Of a DNA stretch of 50,880 bases, positions 27,624 through 36,713 are shown in pieces; within the stretch, counting starts at the first letter, position 1; every line of letters begins with the position of its first letter. The translations under genes were made by a program, and so were the position numbers. The notes below the pieces were generated by a model. It saw only the letters and a program-made list of their open reading frames with translations, was not told where the DNA came from and did no database searches. Where the stretch lies: positions 1 through 50,880 of the forward strand of contig JAFZQI010000037.1 of assembly GCA_017620475.1 (NCBI GenBank). The letters are read 5' to 3'. Source of the stretch: Clostridiales bacterium. Its GTDB lineage: Bacteria; Bacillota; Clostridia; Saccharofermentanales; Saccharofermentanaceae.

Positions 27624-29018
27624 ATGGATAATGAGAATGAAACCAGAAATGTAGTTGAAGAGATCGTTGCGCTGATCCGTGGCAATAAGCCGGACGGTGA
27701 GCTTCGTGCGAAACTCGAGGACTACCATGACAGCGACATCGCCGACGCGATCGAGCTGATCACCAAAGAAGAACGTAAGAAACTGTATCATATCCTCGGA
27801 GCCGAGAAGGCGTCCGATATTTTCGCATACCTGGAAGATCCGGAAGAGTTCATCACCGAGCTCGACTTAAAGAGTGCGGCGAAGATCATCGAAAACATGG
27901 ACGCCGACGATGCCGTCGATGTCCTCGAAGAAGTCGATGAAGAGACCCAGGAGAAGATCATCTCCCTTATGGACGATGAGAGTTCTCAGGACATCAAACT
28001 TATCCAATCCTATGAAGACGATGAGATCGGCTCGAAAATGACCACGAACTTCGTTGTGATCAACAACGGACTTTCGATCAAGCAGGCCATGAAGGAACTG
28101 ATCCGCCAGGCGGATGAGAACGACAATATCTCCACGATCTACGTTGTGGATAAGGACGAGAAATTCTACGGAGTCATCGACCTCAAGGATCTGATCCGGG
28201 CACGTGACTATGCCAAACTCGAGTCGCTGATCGTGACGTCCTATCCGTATGTTCACGACCACGACAAGATCGACGTATCCATCGAAAAGATCAAGGACTA
28301 CGCCGAGGACTCTATCCCGGTACTCAATGAAGACAGCAAAGTCCTGGGCGTTATCACCTCCCAGGACATCATCGAAGTCGTAGACGATGAGATGGGTGAT
28401 GACTACGCGAAACTCGCCGGCTTGACCGCGGAGGAAGATCTGAAGGAATCGCTTCCCCAGAGCATGAAGAAGCGCCTGCCCTGGCTGGTGACGCTTCTGC
28501 TTCTGGGACTTCTGGTATCTACGGTCGTGGGTCTTTTCGAGACGGTCGTATCGGAACTGGCCATCGTCGTTTGTTTCCAGAGTCTGATCCTGGACATGGC
28601 CGGAAACGTCGGCACCCAGTCGCTGGCCGTGACCATCCGCGTGTTGATGGATGAGCAGCTCAAGGCCAGTGAGAAGTTTAAATTCGTATTCAAAGAGATG
28701 CGGGTCGGATTCTTTAACGGCCTGTTGCTGGGCGCACTGGCCTTCGTCGGAATCGGCCTGTACGTCAAACTTGCCAAGCATTATGCAGTCGGTTTTTCAT
28801 TTGCTGTTGCGGGCTGCGTAGGCGGATCCTTGTGGCTGGCGATGATCGTTTCCAGCCTTGTGGGCACGCTGGTCCCCATGTTCTTCCATAAACTCAAAGT
28901 CGACCCGGCCGTCGCATCCGGTCCTCTTATCACGACCGTCAACGATCTGGTAGCGATCGTGACCTATTACGGATGCGCCTGGATCTTCCTGATCAATCTC
29001 TTCCATGCAACGATGTAA
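27624..29018 (+). CDS. mgtE: MgtE-type magnesium channel/transporter
   Basis: Imports Mg2+ across the cytoplasmic membrane. The 464-aa protein has the family layout: an N-terminal helical MgtE-N domain (about 20-130), two CBS domains (about 135-255; IYVVDKDEKFYGVIDLKDL and VLNEDSKVLGVITSQDI) and five C-terminal helices (about 295-460) including DMAGNVGTQSLAVTIR, typical of the pore helix. ATG 27624 is 10 nt after AGGAGG; an upstream in-frame ATG at 27588 lacks a ribosome site. A 5' leader with its own small ORF precedes it, pointing to control before or at translation. Confidence 0.95.
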   Translation: MDNENETRNVVEEIVALIRGNKPDGELRAKLEDYHDSDIADAIELITKEERKKLYHILGAEKASDIFAYLEDPEEFITELDLKSAAKIIENMDADDAVDVLEEVDEETQEKIISLMDDESSQDIKLIQSYEDDEIGSKMTTNFVVINNGLSIKQAMKELIRQADENDNISTIYVVDKDEKFYGVIDLKDLIRARDYAKLESLIVTSYPYVHDHDKIDVSIEKIKDYAEDSIPVLNEDSKVLGVITSQDIIEVVDDEMGDDYAKLAGLTAEEDLKESLPQSMKKRLPWLVTLLLLGLLVSTVVGLFETVVSELAIVVCFQSLILDMAGNVGTQSLAVTIRVLMDEQLKASEKFKFVFKEMRVGFFNGLLLGALAFVGIGLYVKLAKHYAVGFSFAVAGCVGGSLWLAMIVSSLVGTLVPMFFHKLKVDPAVASGPLITTVNDLVAIVTYYGCAWIFLINLFHATM

Positions 29019-29020
29019 AA

Positions 29021-29077
29021 AAGATCTTGCCGGTTTTTCTTCTCGATTATCGAGATGCCGGCAAGATCTTTCTTTTT
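29021..29077. terminator. Bidirectional terminator between mgtE and the chain-length gene
   Basis: Arms AAGATCTTGCCGG (29021-29033) and CCGGCAAGATCTT (29058-29070), followed by TCTTTTTG on plus and TTTTT on minus. It can serve both converging genes. Confidence 0.85.
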
Positions 29078-29092
29078 GTTCAAACAGTTCTT

Positions 29093-30574
29093 TTAGAGAA
29101 GAACGATACCCAGTACTTCTTTCTTCAGAGCGTGGATCTTGGAGATCTCATCGTTGATGGCGTCGTAACGGGATGCGTTACGCTGCTCAACGAGGATGAC
29201 TTTGTCGAAGCCGTCGAGGGCCTTGATAGCCTCGGACCCGGCAAGGATATTGCCTTTGAACTCCATCTTGCCCTTGAGGTCCTTGAGCATCTCGGAAAAA
29301 GCGGGAGACTTTACATCCGCCGTTCCGATCAGGCAGGTCTTGCTGCCGTCGACGGAAGCCGCTGCCAGAACACTTTCGGCGGAAGAAGAGATGATGTCTT
29401 CATCGGAATAGAGGGAATCGCCTTCCAGGCGTCTCACCGTCTTTTCGAAAGGACGCTTCTTACTTGCGGGAAGTACGCCGAGAAGCGGGTAGGAGTAGCG
29501 GCTGACGATATTGTTGCGGTTTCTGACTTTGCCGCCGAGGATATCCCGGACATAGACCAGCGCACAGGCCAGGGCCAATCCGACAAAGATACCGACGAGG
29601 CCGAACTTGATACCGCTCTTCAGCATATCCTTCTTGCTGACGGTGACATTGTACTTCCGCTGGTTCGCGGCGATATTGTTCTGAATTCTCGTGATTTCCG
29701 TATTCGCGTCATCGATCATCTTCTGGTTATCTTCCACAAGCTTATAGGACTGGGCAATGGTGTCCTGATCCTGAGCCAGGTTCTTCTCTGCCTGAAGGAG
29801 GCTGTCCTCATAGGAGATATGAGCGGAGTTCATCTCCCAGTTGACCGTGTATCCGGTAAATGTCCCGATCACGGCAACACTGCTGTCCGGATAGATCTCC
29901 GAAAGCTTAGAAGAGATCTGTGAGAAGAGATAATCCGCGACTTTCTTCGCCTGTTCGGGATTGGTGTAGCACACGCTGATCTTCACGAACTGATCGTTCT
30001 CACTTGCAATCGAGATGAGTTCTTCGACGAATTTGCGGTCCACATCCGTAGAAAGGAGAGACTGCACCTGATTCATGACATCATCGGAGAAGGGATACAT
30101 GCAGGTGCAGGCCGTCACGATGCGGCTTAACTCGTTGCTCTTATACTCGGCAAAGTCTTCCGTGACCGTCTCCGGAAGAACGGTGTCCACAGAGAAAGTG
30201 ATGGTCGCCATGCCGCAGTTCAGCGGATCGATCTGTGCATAGATGCTCTGTTCCAGATAAGCACGACGGGAGTCCGCCAGTGACTGATCCCAAACGATCT
30301 TCTTTTCCGTATAGGGAATGGTGTAATTCTTCGCGGTATTGCTGAGTTTCTCCAGCTCGTGGAGCGCATCTTCCTTCTCGACGAGATCCGCACGCAGGAT
30401 CTTGATGTTGGAGTTGATCGTGGAGGTATCCACTTTGACCTTACGGGCTTTATAGATCCCGAAAGCGCCGCAAAGTCCGGCGACGATGATCGTGGTGATA
30501 ATGATAAAAAGGATCGACTTCAGAAACGAAGCAAATATATCAGAAACGCGGACCGAAATCTCTTTATTATCCAT
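29093..30574 (-). CDS. Wzz/CpsC-like polysaccharide chain-length protein with degenerate kinase-like tail
   Basis: A 493-aa membrane protein of the polysaccharide co-polymerase type, controlling length or export of capsule or exopolysaccharide. There is one helix near 18-40 (LKSILFIIITTIIVAGLCGA), a long extracytoplasmic, partly coiled-coil region (about 45-315), and a second helix near 322-345. The last ~130 residues look like the CpsD/CapB BY-kinase fold, but no Walker A GxxGxGKT is present, so this part is probably inactive or structural. ATG 30574 is chosen for GGGAG 8 nt upstream. No glycosyltransferase or polymerase genes lie around it, so it is an orphan. Confidence 0.82.
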   Translation of the reverse strand: MDNKEISVRVSDIFASFLKSILFIIITTIIVAGLCGAFGIYKARKVKVDTSTINSNIKILRADLVEKEDALHELEKLSNTAKNYTIPYTEKKIVWDQSLADSRRAYLEQSIYAQIDPLNCGMATITFSVDTVLPETVTEDFAEYKSNELSRIVTACTCMYPFSDDVMNQVQSLLSTDVDRKFVEELISIASENDQFVKISVCYTNPEQAKKVADYLFSQISSKLSEIYPDSSVAVIGTFTGYTVNWEMNSAHISYEDSLLQAEKNLAQDQDTIAQSYKLVEDNQKMIDDANTEITRIQNNIAANQRKYNVTVSKKDMLKSGIKFGLVGIFVGLALACALVYVRDILGGKVRNRNNIVSRYSYPLLGVLPASKKRPFEKTVRRLEGDSLYSDEDIISSSAESVLAAASVDGSKTCLIGTADVKSPAFSEMLKDLKGKMEFKGNILAGSEAIKALDGFDKVILVEQRNASRYDAINDEISKIHALKKEVLGIVLL

Positions 30575-30733
30575 AGATAAACTCCCATTCAAAGAAGGAT
30601 ACTGCATGAAAACATATGCACGCACTGTAAGTATACTTGCTTTCTGACGAACTTTCGTGACAAAAACGACACACTTATGCGATATCCGTATTATAGCACA
30701 TTATATATATGGTAAGCCGTTTGAAACTGATGC

Positions 30734-30762
30734 TTGACAAAAACGAAACAGCAGAGTAATCT
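30734..30762 (+). promoter_or_regulatory. Sigma-A promoter of the asnS-asnA T-box transcript
   Basis: TTGACA (30734-30739), 17 nt, TAATCT (30757-30762), immediately before stem I of the T-box. Confidence 0.75.
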
Positions 30763-30769
30763 AACCTCA

Positions 30770-31088
30770 AATTGAATCAGAAAAAAGCGATGACGAAGAG
30801 AAGTAGCCTGTTTTATCGCTTCCAGCGAGCGGGGGACGGTGTAAGCCCCGTAGAGTGAATACAGGTGAATAACACTTCCGAGCTGCAAAATGAAATGCCG
30901 GTACGAAGGATCGACCTATGGCGGATCCGGAAAACAGAAAAGGCAGAGTAGTGGAAGCCGTTAAGCCGCACGTCAGACGGCAGGGTTTGATAGAACCCGG
31001 GTGAGGTGGCTGTAGAGAGTACAGCAATTCAGGTGGTACCGCGATTAATGATGATCGTCCTGAAGCAGATGTTGCTTCGGGACTTTTT
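30770..31088 (+). promoter_or_regulatory. T-box riboswitch, Asn specifier (AAC)
   Basis: Complete T-box leader: stem I from GCGATGACGAAGA (30787) to CTTCCGAGC, with AGTA on the 5' side and GAA on the 3' side of the specifier loop, specifier AAC at 30871-30873 followed by A. The T-box core AGGTGGTACCGCG is at 31031-31043, and the terminator GTCCTGAAGCA-5 nt-TGCTTCGGGAC plus TTTTTT ends near 31088. The specifier matches the downstream asparagine genes, so uncharged tRNA-Asn should promote read-through into asnS and asnA. Confidence 0.95.
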
Positions 31089-31202
31089 TATTTTCCGCAA
31101 GCTCCTCTGCAAAAGAACTGTCGGCCGGGCTTCCTGTCCCAAAGGCGGGAAGAGAAAAGCGAGCAAAAGTGCTTTTCGCAAAGAGAAGAAGGAGAGAAGA
31201 AC

Positions 31203-32594
31203 ATGGACATTATTGATGTAAGAGAGATCTTCAGAAACAGAGAGCAGTATCTCGGTAAAGAAGTGACGGTTGGCGGCTGGGTCAGATCGATCCGCGACAG
31301 CAAGACCTTCGGTTTTATCGTACTGCATGACGGTACATTCTTCGAGCCGATCCAGGTGGTGTACCACGATGCGCTTCCGAATTTCGACAAGATCTCTAAG
31401 ACCAACGTCGGTGCGGCGCTGATCGTTACCGGTACACTTGTTGCGACACCGGAGGCTAAGCAGCCTTTCGAGATCCAGGCGACGGAGGTCGTGCTGGAAG
31501 GCGATTCCACACCGGATTATCCGCTTCAGAAGAAGCGCCACAGCATCGAGTATCTCAGAACGATCACACATCTTCGTCCGAGAACGAATCTTTTCCAGGC
31601 GGTGTTTAGAGTCAGATCTCTCTGCGCTTATGCGATCCACAGATTCTTCCAGGAAAGAGATTTCGTCTATGTCCATACTCCGCTGATCACGGGTTCCGAC
31701 TGTGAGGGCGCCGGCGAGATGTTCCAGGTCACCACACTTGATCTCAACAACATCCCGAAAACGGAAGACGGAAAGATCGACTACAGCAAGGACTTCTTTA
31801 ACAAGCCCACGAACCTCACGGTCAGTGGTCAGCTGAACGGCGAGACCTTCGCCATGGCCTTTAAGAACATCTACACCTTCGGACCGACATTCCGCGCCGA
31901 GAACAGTAACACCACCCGTCACGCGGCGGAGTTCTGGATGATCGAGCCGGAGATCGCTTTTGCCGACTTAAAGGACGACATGATGCTTGCAGAAAGCATG
32001 ATCAAGTACATCATCAACTTCGTTCTGGAGAACGCTCCGGAAGAGATGAAGTTCTTCAACGATTTCGTGGATAAGGGATTGATCGAGAGACTCCAGCATG
32101 TCGCTTCTTCCGACTTCGGTCATGTGACCTATACCGAAGCTATCGAGATCCTCGAGAAGGTCAACGACAAGTTCGAGTACAAGGTCAGCTGGGGCTGCGA
32201 TCTTCAGACCGAGCACGAGAGATATCTCACCGAGGAAGTCTTCAAGAAGCCGGTATTCGTGACCGACTATCCGAAGGAGATCAAGGCTTTCTACATGAAA
32301 CTCAACGAAGACGGCAAGACCGTTGCCGCGATGGACTGCTTAGTTCCGGGCATCGGCGAGATTATCGGCGGATCCCAGCGTGAAGACGATTACGATAAAC
32401 TTGCCGCCCGTATCACGGAGCTCGGCATGAAGCCGGAGGATTACGGTTTCTACATGGATCTTCGTAAGTTCGGTACCGCCCGTCATGCGGGATTCGGCCT
32501 CGGCTTCGAGCGCTGTGTGATGTACATGACAGGTGTCGGCAACATCCGTGACGTCATTCCGTTCCCGAGAACGGTCAACAACTGTGAACTCTGA
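31203..32594 (+). CDS. asnS: Asparaginyl-tRNA synthetase
   Basis: Charges tRNA-Asn with asparagine. The 463-aa class IIb enzyme has an N-terminal OB-fold anticodon domain (about 15-105; [20 protein letters not shown]) and a catalytic domain with motif 2 [19 protein letters not shown] and motif 3 [15 protein letters not shown]. Asn instead of Asp specificity is supported by overall length (AspRS is ~590 aa) and by the Asn T-box. AAGGAGAG precedes ATG. It is followed by asnA in the same transcript. Confidence 0.97.
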   Translation: MDIIDVREIFRNREQYLGKEVTVGGWVRSIRDSKTFGFIVLHDGTFFEPIQVVYHDALPNFDKISKTNVGAALIVTGTLVATPEAKQPFEIQATEVVLEGDSTPDYPLQKKRHSIEYLRTITHLRPRTNLFQAVFRVRSLCAYAIHRFFQERDFVYVHTPLITGSDCEGAGEMFQVTTLDLNNIPKTEDGKIDYSKDFFNKPTNLTVSGQLNGETFAMAFKNIYTFGPTFRAENSNTTRHAAEFWMIEPEIAFADLKDDMMLAESMIKYIINFVLENAPEEMKFFNDFVDKGLIERLQHVASSDFGHVTYTEAIEILEKVNDKFEYKVSWGCDLQTEHERYLTEEVFKKPVFVTDYPKEIKAFYMKLNEDGKTVAAMDCLVPGIGEIIGGSQREDDYDKLAARITELGMKPEDYGFYMDLRKFGTARHAGFGLGFERCVMYMTGVGNIRDVIPFPRTVNNCEL

Positions 32595-32605
32595 TGCTTA
32601 TAAGC

Positions 32606-32640
32606 GAAAAGCACTCGCGCCTCGCGCGAAAGTGCTTTTC
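32606..32640. terminator. Hairpin between asnS and asnA built from two inverted AGTGCTTTT words
   Basis: GAAAAGCACT (32606-32615) and AGTGCTTTTC (32631-32640) form a perfect 10-bp outer stem; CGCGC/GCGCG extends it inside with an AA bulge. Only TTTT within the stem, then CAGAAAG, follows, so it would be a weak terminator or attenuator lowering asnA relative to asnS, or an mRNA processing or stability site. Confidence 0.6.
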
Positions 32641-32696
32641 AGAAAGAATTAAGAAGCGCCGTATGGCGCAAATAACGAAACAAAGGAGAGTTGAAA

Positions 32697-33707
32697 ATGG
32701 GTACGATTCAGATTCCGGACGGGTACAAGAGCCCGCAAACCATTCGCGAGACGGAAGTCGCGATCAAGGAAGTTAAGGACTATTTCGAGCGGGCGCTCGC
32801 GGATGCGCTGAGCCTGACACGTGTGTCGGCACCGCTGTTTGTTAAACCGGAGTCGGGACTCAATGACAACCTCAACGGCGTAGAAAGACCGGTTGCCTTC
32901 GGAATCAAGGAGCAGGGAGAGAAGGAAGTTGAGATCGTTCATTCCCTTGCGAAGTGGAAGAGAATGGCGCTCTGTAAATACGGTTTCCATCCGGGTGAGG
33001 GCCTCTATACCGATATGACCGCGATCCGTCGTGATGAAGACACCGACAACCTCCACTCGATCTATGTGGACCAGTGGGACTGGGAAAAGATCATCACCAA
33101 AGAGCAGAGAAACGTCGAGACGCTGAAGGAGACGGTGTTCCGTATCTATATGGCGATCAAGCAGACCGAGTACTACATCTGCGGGAAGTACCACTTTATG
33201 GATCCTTTCCTGCCGAACGAGATCCACTTCATTACGACGCAGGAGCTCGAGGACAAGTATCCGGATCAGACGCCGAAGGAAAGAGAGAACCTCATCACGA
33301 AAAAGTACGGTGCGGTCTTCCTCATGCAGATCGGCGGTGCCCTGAAGTCCGGAAAGCCGCATGACGGACGTGCTCCGGACTATGATGACTGGTCTTTAAA
33401 TGGCGATATCCTTGTGTATTATCCGGTGCTGGATTGCTCGCTGGAGCTCTCGTCTATGGGTATTCGTGTGGATGAGGAAGCAATGGCAAAGCAGCTGAAG
33501 ATCGCAGGATGCGAGGAGCGTGCGGAACTGCCTTTCCAGAAGGATGTTCTTACCTGCAAGGTACCGTACACGATCGGCGGTGGTATCGGCCAGTCGCGTA
33601 TCTGTATGTTCTTCCTGCAGCGTGCGCATATCGGTGAAGTGCAGTCCTCCATTTGGCCGGAGGATGTGGCGGAGACTGCTGCCGCCCACGGTGTTAATCT
33701 TCTTTAA
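32697..33707 (+). CDS. asnA: Aspartate-ammonia ligase (AsnA)
   Basis: Makes asparagine from aspartate, ATP and ammonia in the cytosol. The 336-aa protein matches AsnA in length (~330-340) and in its class II synthetase-like blocks: [32 protein letters not shown], and near the C-terminus [11 protein letters not shown]. It uses ammonium instead of glutamine, in line with an ammonia-rich habitat and with the amidotransferase-free GuaA here. ATG 32697 follows AAAGGAG by 8 nt. It lies 102 nt after asnS with an internal hairpin between. Confidence 0.96.
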   Translation: MGTIQIPDGYKSPQTIRETEVAIKEVKDYFERALADALSLTRVSAPLFVKPESGLNDNLNGVERPVAFGIKEQGEKEVEIVHSLAKWKRMALCKYGFHPGEGLYTDMTAIRRDEDTDNLHSIYVDQWDWEKIITKEQRNVETLKETVFRIYMAIKQTEYYICGKYHFMDPFLPNEIHFITTQELEDKYPDQTPKERENLITKKYGAVFLMQIGGALKSGKPHDGRAPDYDDWSLNGDILVYYPVLDCSLELSSMGIRVDEEAMAKQLKIAGCEERAELPFQKDVLTCKVPYTIGGGIGQSRICMFFLQRAHIGEVQSSIWPEDVAETAAAHGVNLL

Positions 33708-33713
33708 TCTTGT

Positions 33714-33773
33714 AGATTGAGAATGATTATTTAATCAGTAACACTGAAGATTGAGAATGAATTATTAAATCGG
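33714..33773. repeat. Two-copy 34-bp direct repeat after asnA
   Basis: AGATTGAGAATGA followed by an AT-rich stretch ending TAATC/AAATC occurs at 33714 and 33748 (period 34 bp). It sits between asnA and the convergent small lipoprotein gene. The rest of the gap up to 34160 holds that gene and one AGTGCTTTT word at 34115; no clear terminator was seen. Confidence 0.5.
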
Positions 33774-33778
33774 TTTGG

Positions 33779-33922
33779 TTACGGATCTACCGCCGTAGCG
33801 GCTTCTACGGAAGAACCTGTATCGGCAGAGGCTTCCTTACGCGTACAGCCGTAAGACGTCAGAAGTGATACGGCGGTAGTGACGGCCAGACAGATCACCA
33901 GTTTTTTAATAAACTTCTTCAT
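33779..33922 (-). CDS. 47-aa small lipoprotein
   Basis: An ORF of 48 codons including the stop. It has a basic start (MKKFIKKLV), a hydrophobic core to about residue 22 and a lipobox-like SYGC with Cys26, followed by a 21-residue polar tail ending TAVDP. The layout is that of a very small lipoprotein. The ribosome site is weak (AAAGAG, 2 nt from ATG), and no clear promoter was identified. The function is unknown; similar tiny lipoproteins include entericidin-like toxins and processed peptide pheromones, but nothing here decides between these. Coding seems likely because signal peptide, lipobox and stop fall together. Confidence 0.6.
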   Translation of the reverse strand: MKKFIKKLVICLAVTTAVSLLTSYGCTRKEASADTGSSVEAATAVDP

Positions 33923-34160
33923 GCTCTTTTACCATCCTTGTTTCCCTTTGTTTCACCCCGTTTGTTGACCCCTACGTCTATTAGACTCAACAGGTGCTTC
34001 TTTTTTTCGCGCAATTTCTCATTTTTTTTATCCGGCGCGTAAATACTTCTCTTGATTTCTGATTTGATTATAGGAAACAGGACAGCTGCAGGCGTGACGA
34101 AAATGTCACGAAACAGTGCTTTTGGCGCGGAAAAATATTACAGTTTGAAGACGGGAGATA

Positions 34161-35111
34161 TCAGCGGACCAGAACGACGATCCGGATAAGGATGGTTACG
34201 GCGAGCTGTGCCAAAACATAGAAGAGAAGATAGCTGACGGCCAGCATGTTAAATGCGACGTCATCGCGCAGGACGAGGTCCTGTTTGATCGAGACGAAAT
34301 GACAGATGCCCATGACGACCAAAGCAACGAATATCAAGGTAAAAGCGCCGCGCGAGCCCAGAAGGACGGAGAAGAAGATCAATGCATCCGCAAAACACAT
34401 GTAGATGGATGAGATCGAAACAGTATCCAGTGCGCGAAGAAAGGTCATCTTGCGGTTGACGAGCCGTGAGGTCCAGGTGAAGCACAGCGCCAGGATCAGG
34501 ACGCAGAGCCAGAGGATCGCGCTCATGATGAAAAAGGCCGTTACGGGATGTTCGGAGAAAAGGTCGGTCTTTCCGAAGATCAGGGAGATCAGCATGCCGA
34601 GGAACGGGGAGTCCGTGGCGGAGGTGAAGATGACCATCAGGGAGGTCAGTACGGCGAAAAGGCTGTTGACGATGAGCATCGTGGCTACGGGTACGACCTG
34701 TGAACGGTTCTGGATCGTGCTGACCGGATGCCAGACGTAGGTCATGACGGGGCGCATGAGCTTCGAAAAAGAGGGGAAGATCGAGCGCACTTTCGTGATG
34801 AACGATGCGAAGGTGAAGCGCTTCTTGCCCGAGGAGGCGGGTTCGCCGAACGGGGAGGATGTGCTTCCCGAAGAGTAGGCTGTTTCGGAATGATCCGAAG
34901 AGGTGCCGGAAGATGCGGATGAGCCGGATGCGGCGGACGAATACGAAGACGAAGACCCGGAAGATGCGGTGGATGAAGTCGAGGACCCGGAGGATGCGGC
35001 CGACGAACCGGAAGAACCCTTCTGTCCGGAGGTATTTGTGCCTGCACCGTCACGGCAGCTACAGCGCTGTCCCGGAGCAAGTTCACGTCCGCAATAAAAG
35101 CAAGTCTTCAT
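34161..35111 (-). CDS. Zinc-ribbon membrane protein with Ser-rich linker (Yip1-like)
   Basis: A 316-aa protein. Residues 4-19 form a small zinc ribbon (CFYCG then CSC, Cys 4, 7, 17 and 19). Residues ~20-100 are a low-complexity Ser/Gly/Ala/Thr linker, and the last ~190 carry five or six transmembrane helices of Yip1/DUF1282 type. I chose ATG 35111 (GGAAG upstream); an in-frame ATG at 35153 would put a non-conserved piece before the ribbon. It is divergent from the acyltransferase gene. The function is unknown; many clostridial proteins combine a zinc ribbon with a membrane domain. Confidence 0.8.
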   Translation of the reverse strand: MKTCFYCGRELAPGQRCSCRDGAGTNTSGQKGSSGSSAASSGSSTSSTASSGSSSSYSSAASGSSASSGTSSDHSETAYSSGSTSSPFGEPASSGKKRFTFASFITKVRSIFPSFSKLMRPVMTYVWHPVSTIQNRSQVVPVATMLIVNSLFAVLTSLMVIFTSATDSPFLGMLISLIFGKTDLFSEHPVTAFFIMSAILWLCVLILALCFTWTSRLVNRKMTFLRALDTVSISSIYMCFADALIFFSVLLGSRGAFTLIFVALVVMGICHFVSIKQDLVLRDDVAFNMLAVSYLLFYVLAQLAVTILIRIVVLVR

Positions 35112-35249
35112 ATCGTCTTCCTTCCTGTGCTCCCCATATACGAGGTACGGCACTTTATGTATAATACGAAATATATGTTATGAATTTGTGTCGAAGAGAA
35201 GATTTTTTTGGAATTTTTGCAAAAAACTTTCAGGAAAATCGGATTTCGG

Positions 35250-36713
35250 ATGACTTTTCGGGGATGGGAAGCCGTGAAAGAGAAAAAGGAAGACAATCAG
35301 AACGCGTTGTCGGTAAGCGGCAAAGAAAAGAACGCGATCTCAGTGAGCCGGAATGAGCAGAACGAGGTTTCGGTGAGACGGAAGGAGCGCAAGGTTCCGG
35401 CCCAGCCGGACTATGGCTGCGTCCCGAGCTTTTTCTGGTATACCGTATTCGGTTCCTGGATCGTGATCAACCTGGCACGTCTGGTTTTCGGCATGAAGAT
35501 ACGGACGGATAAGAAGATCAAGAAGATGGAGGGACCGCTGGTGATCGTCGGCAATCACCCGTCCTATATCGATCCCATCATCATGGGGACGACGCTCTAC
35601 GGACGCCCGATCAACTTCGTCGCCGGCAATTTCCTTTTCAGAAATAAAGTTTTCGGGCACATTATCACGAAAGGCGGCTGTATCCCTAAAGCCCAGTACA
35701 GAAACGATATGCGGACCGTGCGTGCTATGTTCAAGGTCCTTTCCCGCGGCGGAGTTCTCGGGATCTTCCCGGAAGCCACACGCATGGTTGACGGACACTC
35801 GATCACCTTTGACAGCGGTCTTGCCTCCCTTGTCAAAAAGGCCGGGGCGGGGATCGCGGTGCTTCGGACGCACGGCGCCTATATGACCTGGCCGAGGTGG
35901 AGCAGTAATTCCTGGAGAAGAGGGAGGATCACAGCGGAATATGTGCAGGTGATCCCGAAGGAAAAGATTGCGGAGATGTCGGTCGAGGAGATCCATCAGG
36001 AAATGCTGAAAGTGATGGATTATAACGAGTACGATTTTTACCGGGAGCATCCGCAGGTGTTCAGATCCAAGGCGATTGCCGCCGGTGTGGAGAATGTGGC
36101 TTGTATCTGTCCTTCGTGCGAAGGGAAGGATTCGGATCCTTCCACCGGGCTGATCACGATGACATCGAACGGGCACGAGCTCTTTTGCAAAAACTGCGGA
36201 AACCATGTCATCATGGATAAATTCGGGTTCTTCCATCCGGCGGGAAACGAGGACAGGTGCTTCCCGGATCTGCATCAGTGGAATGAGTGGGAGAAGACCG
36301 TCTACGCCAAAGAGATCAGTACCCCGGGGTATATCCTGAGTGAGAAGGTAAAGCTGTATCAGCCTTTGGGCGAATACGATTATGCGGAAACCGGATACGG
36401 AACCATGACGATCCGGGACGGGATCATCACGTTCAAGGGCATGGCCTGTAAGCCGGAAGAAGGGATCATGTACAAAAAAGGAAAACCGGTCCGCAAACAC
36501 AGAAATCGCGATATTTCTAAGGCGGCACTGCCGGTGGAAAAGACATTTGTGATCAAAAACATGAAGGGCTTCATCTACGATTACGGGCTGTATCTGGAAC
36601 TTTTCGAACCGGGCGGACAGGTCGATCGTTTCTATCCCGAGAACCATCAGCGGATCCATGAGATCTGCGGCATCATCGAGGCCATGAAAGGGAAAAAGAC
36701 CGAGGACGGTTAG
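35250..36713 (+). CDS. PlsC-like acyltransferase with C-terminal zinc ribbon domain
   Basis: Probable 1-acylglycerol-3-phosphate acyltransferase, acylating lysophosphatidic acid at the membrane. It has the HX4D motif in NHPSYIDP, then GNFLFRNKVFG, and FPEATR (the FPEGTR block), preceded by one hydrophobic helix. About 200 further residues follow that typical PlsC (~240 aa) lacks, with CPSC and CKNCG forming a zinc ribbon and a beta-rich tail. Before the enzyme lie three tandem decapeptide repeats (NALSVSGKEK type, 35301-35390). The start is unclear: TTG 35208 or ATG 35250, neither with a good ribosome site. The stop overlaps the convergent fliB-like gene by 4 nt. Confidence 0.85.
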   Translation: MTFRGWEAVKEKKEDNQNALSVSGKEKNAISVSRNEQNEVSVRRKERKVPAQPDYGCVPSFFWYTVFGSWIVINLARLVFGMKIRTDKKIKKMEGPLVIVGNHPSYIDPIIMGTTLYGRPINFVAGNFLFRNKVFGHIITKGGCIPKAQYRNDMRTVRAMFKVLSRGGVLGIFPEATRMVDGHSITFDSGLASLVKKAGAGIAVLRTHGAYMTWPRWSSNSWRRGRITAEYVQVIPKEKIAEMSVEEIHQEMLKVMDYNEYDFYREHPQVFRSKAIAAGVENVACICPSCEGKDSDPSTGLITMTSNGHELFCKNCGNHVIMDKFGFFHPAGNEDRCFPDLHQWNEWEKTVYAKEISTPGYILSEKVKLYQPLGEYDYAETGYGTMTIRDGIITFKGMACKPEEGIMYKKGKPVRKHRNRDISKAALPVEKTFVIKNMKGFIYDYGLYLELFEPGGQVDRFYPENHQRIHEICGIIEAMKGKKTEDG

